From: Verrucomicrobiota bacterium
Lineage (GTDB): Bacteria > Verrucomicrobiota > Verrucomicrobiia > Limisphaerales > SIBE01
Assembly (NCBI GenBank): GCA_027623095.1
Contig: JAQBVM010000024.1
Span: 1 to 37,334, forward strand
DNA: 37,334 bases
Direction: 5' to 3'
How positions within the stretch are numbered: the first letter of the stretch is position 1; every line of letters starts with the position of its first letter. The notes beneath the pieces are model-generated. The model worked only from the letters and a program-made list of their open reading frames with translations, did no database searches and was not told where the DNA came from. This document shows, piece after piece, positions 36,394 through 37,334 of the stretch. The translations under genes were made by a program, and so were the position numbers.

Positions 36394-37242
36394 TCAAGAC
36401 CGCCATCCCATCATCATTCCCCATGCGTTGACTGGTGGTACTCGGTAGGTATGACAGCTCCGCATGAGTGCGCGTCTTGTAATTGCAATCGCTAAGCAGA
36501 CCGCCGACACCACCACGGAAATCATCACCCACAGCGGAGTTCTGTCGGCCTGAAACCACATCGGCACAACAAAGCCGAAAAACATTACGAACAAAAAGAG
36601 AGCCATACTATCGCGATCCGCGCTTCGCCACACGAGCACGGCCACGGAAACAGCGCCAACTGACGCAGCGATCAGGTAAGTTGACATGATTGAATCTGTG
36701 GCAGATCCGGTCCCTGCCAAAACGGCGATCAATCCTCCCAGAAGAACGATTGCAGTTGTGGGCACAAGCACCAGGGTGGTTGCAAGGACGAGGGTGGAGA
36801 GAGGCAGCGTTCTCAGGAAACGGATATGCGCCACTGTGGGCACCAGTTGGATCAACAGCACCGACCAGATATAAAAATCGTTTTTCAGCGAAGAGAGCCC
36901 CTCTCGAATCAGGTCGATTCCTCCAAGGTTTTCACGCGAATGTCTCGTCATCACGATTATGAACACCATGAACGCGACCATAAACAGACCCAGGAGCATG
37001 CAGCGGGTGAATATCCGCGCCACAAAGAACGGAAGCCCACCGAAACCGGCCTGAACCTGAAACTGCGGCTTCCCTTTTCTGCGAGCTTGGCCAACGTCGC
37101 GAGCACCGACACGTTTGATGACCAGCGATTCCGCGCGCGACCACCCTGCGATTGTCATCACCAAAGCAAGCAACACCAAGCCGACGCCTTTTTTTGTGTG
37201 AAGAGAAAAATCTCCAGACCAGTCCACTCCGAAAAGACACAA
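36394..37242 (-). CDS. Multi-pass membrane protein of unknown function
   Basis: The frame encodes about 282 residues with roughly seven hydrophobic segments (about 20-34, 77-98, 122-140, 147-176, 184-204, 212-229 and 234-253), for example MLLGLFMVAFMVFIIVM and MISVVVSAVCLAIAI. A charged loop (IKRVGARDVGQARRKGKPQF) separates the first two. The segment spacing and hydrophobicity make it a credible gene, but I recognise no family; a transporter or exporter permease subunit is one possibility. The only initiator near the 5' end of the frame is TTG at 37242, with GTG 37227 or a later ATG near 37155 as alternatives, so the start is uncertain. The in-frame stop upstream at about 37290 rules out a much longer protein. 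It converges on the DUF1552 gene across the repeat region. Confidence 0.65.
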   Translation of the reverse strand: MCLFGVDWSGDFSLHTKKGVGLVLLALVMTIAGWSRAESLVIKRVGARDVGQARRKGKPQFQVQAGFGGLPFFVARIFTRCMLLGLFMVAFMVFIIVMTRHSRENLGGIDLIREGLSSLKNDFYIWSVLLIQLVPTVAHIRFLRTLPLSTLVLATTLVLVPTTAIVLLGGLIAVLAGTGSATDSIMSTYLIAASVGAVSVAVLVWRSADRDSMALFLFVMFFGFVVPMWFQADRTPLWVMISVVVSAVCLAIAITRRALMRSCHTYRVPPVNAWGMMMGWRS

Positions 37243-37334
37243 TAAAATGAAACCGGTCAGGAGAATCCCTGATCCTCGCCTAATTTTTTAAAACCCCGAA
37301 AAAAGTGAATGGGAGAAAGGGTTTTGTCTTGCCT

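Overview
The window looks like chromosomal DNA of a Verrucomicrobiota bacterium, most likely the Pedosphaera/Limisphaerales branch; a planctomycete or other PVC relative is the alternative. The taxon call is an inference from gene content: DUF1549/DUF1553 and DUF1587-1592-1588 cytochrome-type proteins paired with Tat-exported DUF1501 and DUF1552 proteins, CRTAC1/FG-GAP/UnbV proteins, a CotH-LTD surface protein, Tat-exported Gfo/Idh/MocA and UxuA-like proteins, and many palindromic intergenic repeats.

Layout. (1) 1-2877, minus strand: the N-terminal ~95% of a type III-like (BPTD_3080-type) restriction enzyme running off the left edge. It is masked by a spurious 959-codon antisense frame. (2) 3163-4263, minus: an exported mannonate-dehydratase-like TIM barrel. 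(3) 4494-5112, plus: a ParE/RelE-type toxin-antitoxin pair whose toxin overlaps by 4 nt a 1092-aa membrane-anchored CRTAC1/FG-GAP protein with a redoxin-like tail (5109-8387). (4) 8388-10604: a decayed zone with a nested palindromic repeat, leucine-rich-repeat remnants and a HEAT-repeat gene broken by an in-frame TAG. (5) 10653-17902, minus: a two-gene unit of a TPR/FG-GAP lipoprotein followed by a CotH-kinase/LTD protein. (6) 17903-19569: repeats, a frameshifted Uma2 gene, a 97-bp MITE-like element and a glyoxalase-fold fragment. (7) 19626-25979, plus: a likely operon of an internally deleted dehydrogenase/cytochrome protein, a DUF1549/DUF1553 protein with a LamG insertion, a DUF1501 protein and a Gfo/Idh/MocA oxidoreductase. 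(8) 26267-28590: a truncated ankyrin gene and a complete group II intron with its reverse transcriptase and foldable domains V and VI. (9) 28716-30997, minus: a frameshifted DUF1549/DUF1553 gene. (10) 31537-36185, plus: a DUF1587/1592/1588 cytochrome-like protein overlapping a DUF1552 protein. (11) 36394-37242, minus: an unrecognised multi-pass membrane protein.

The dominant theme is envelope and periplasmic proteins. The c-type-heme-motif proteins (DUF1549/1553, DUF1592) are each translationally coupled through an ATGA overlap to a twin-arginine-exported alkaline-phosphatase-superfamily-like protein (DUF1501 or DUF1552). The substrates of these PVC-specific pairs are not known to me. The second theme is decay: seven loci are interrupted, truncated or internally deleted, and they lie among mobile or repeat DNA. 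I see no clearly new defence system. The most unusual items are the CRTAC1-redoxin fusion coupled to a toxin-antitoxin pair, the CotH/lipoprotein pair with an uncharacterised C-terminal region, the two adjacent in-frame-deleted cytochrome genes, and three families of structured repeats. All assignments come from reading the sequence and from recall of families; no database search was run.
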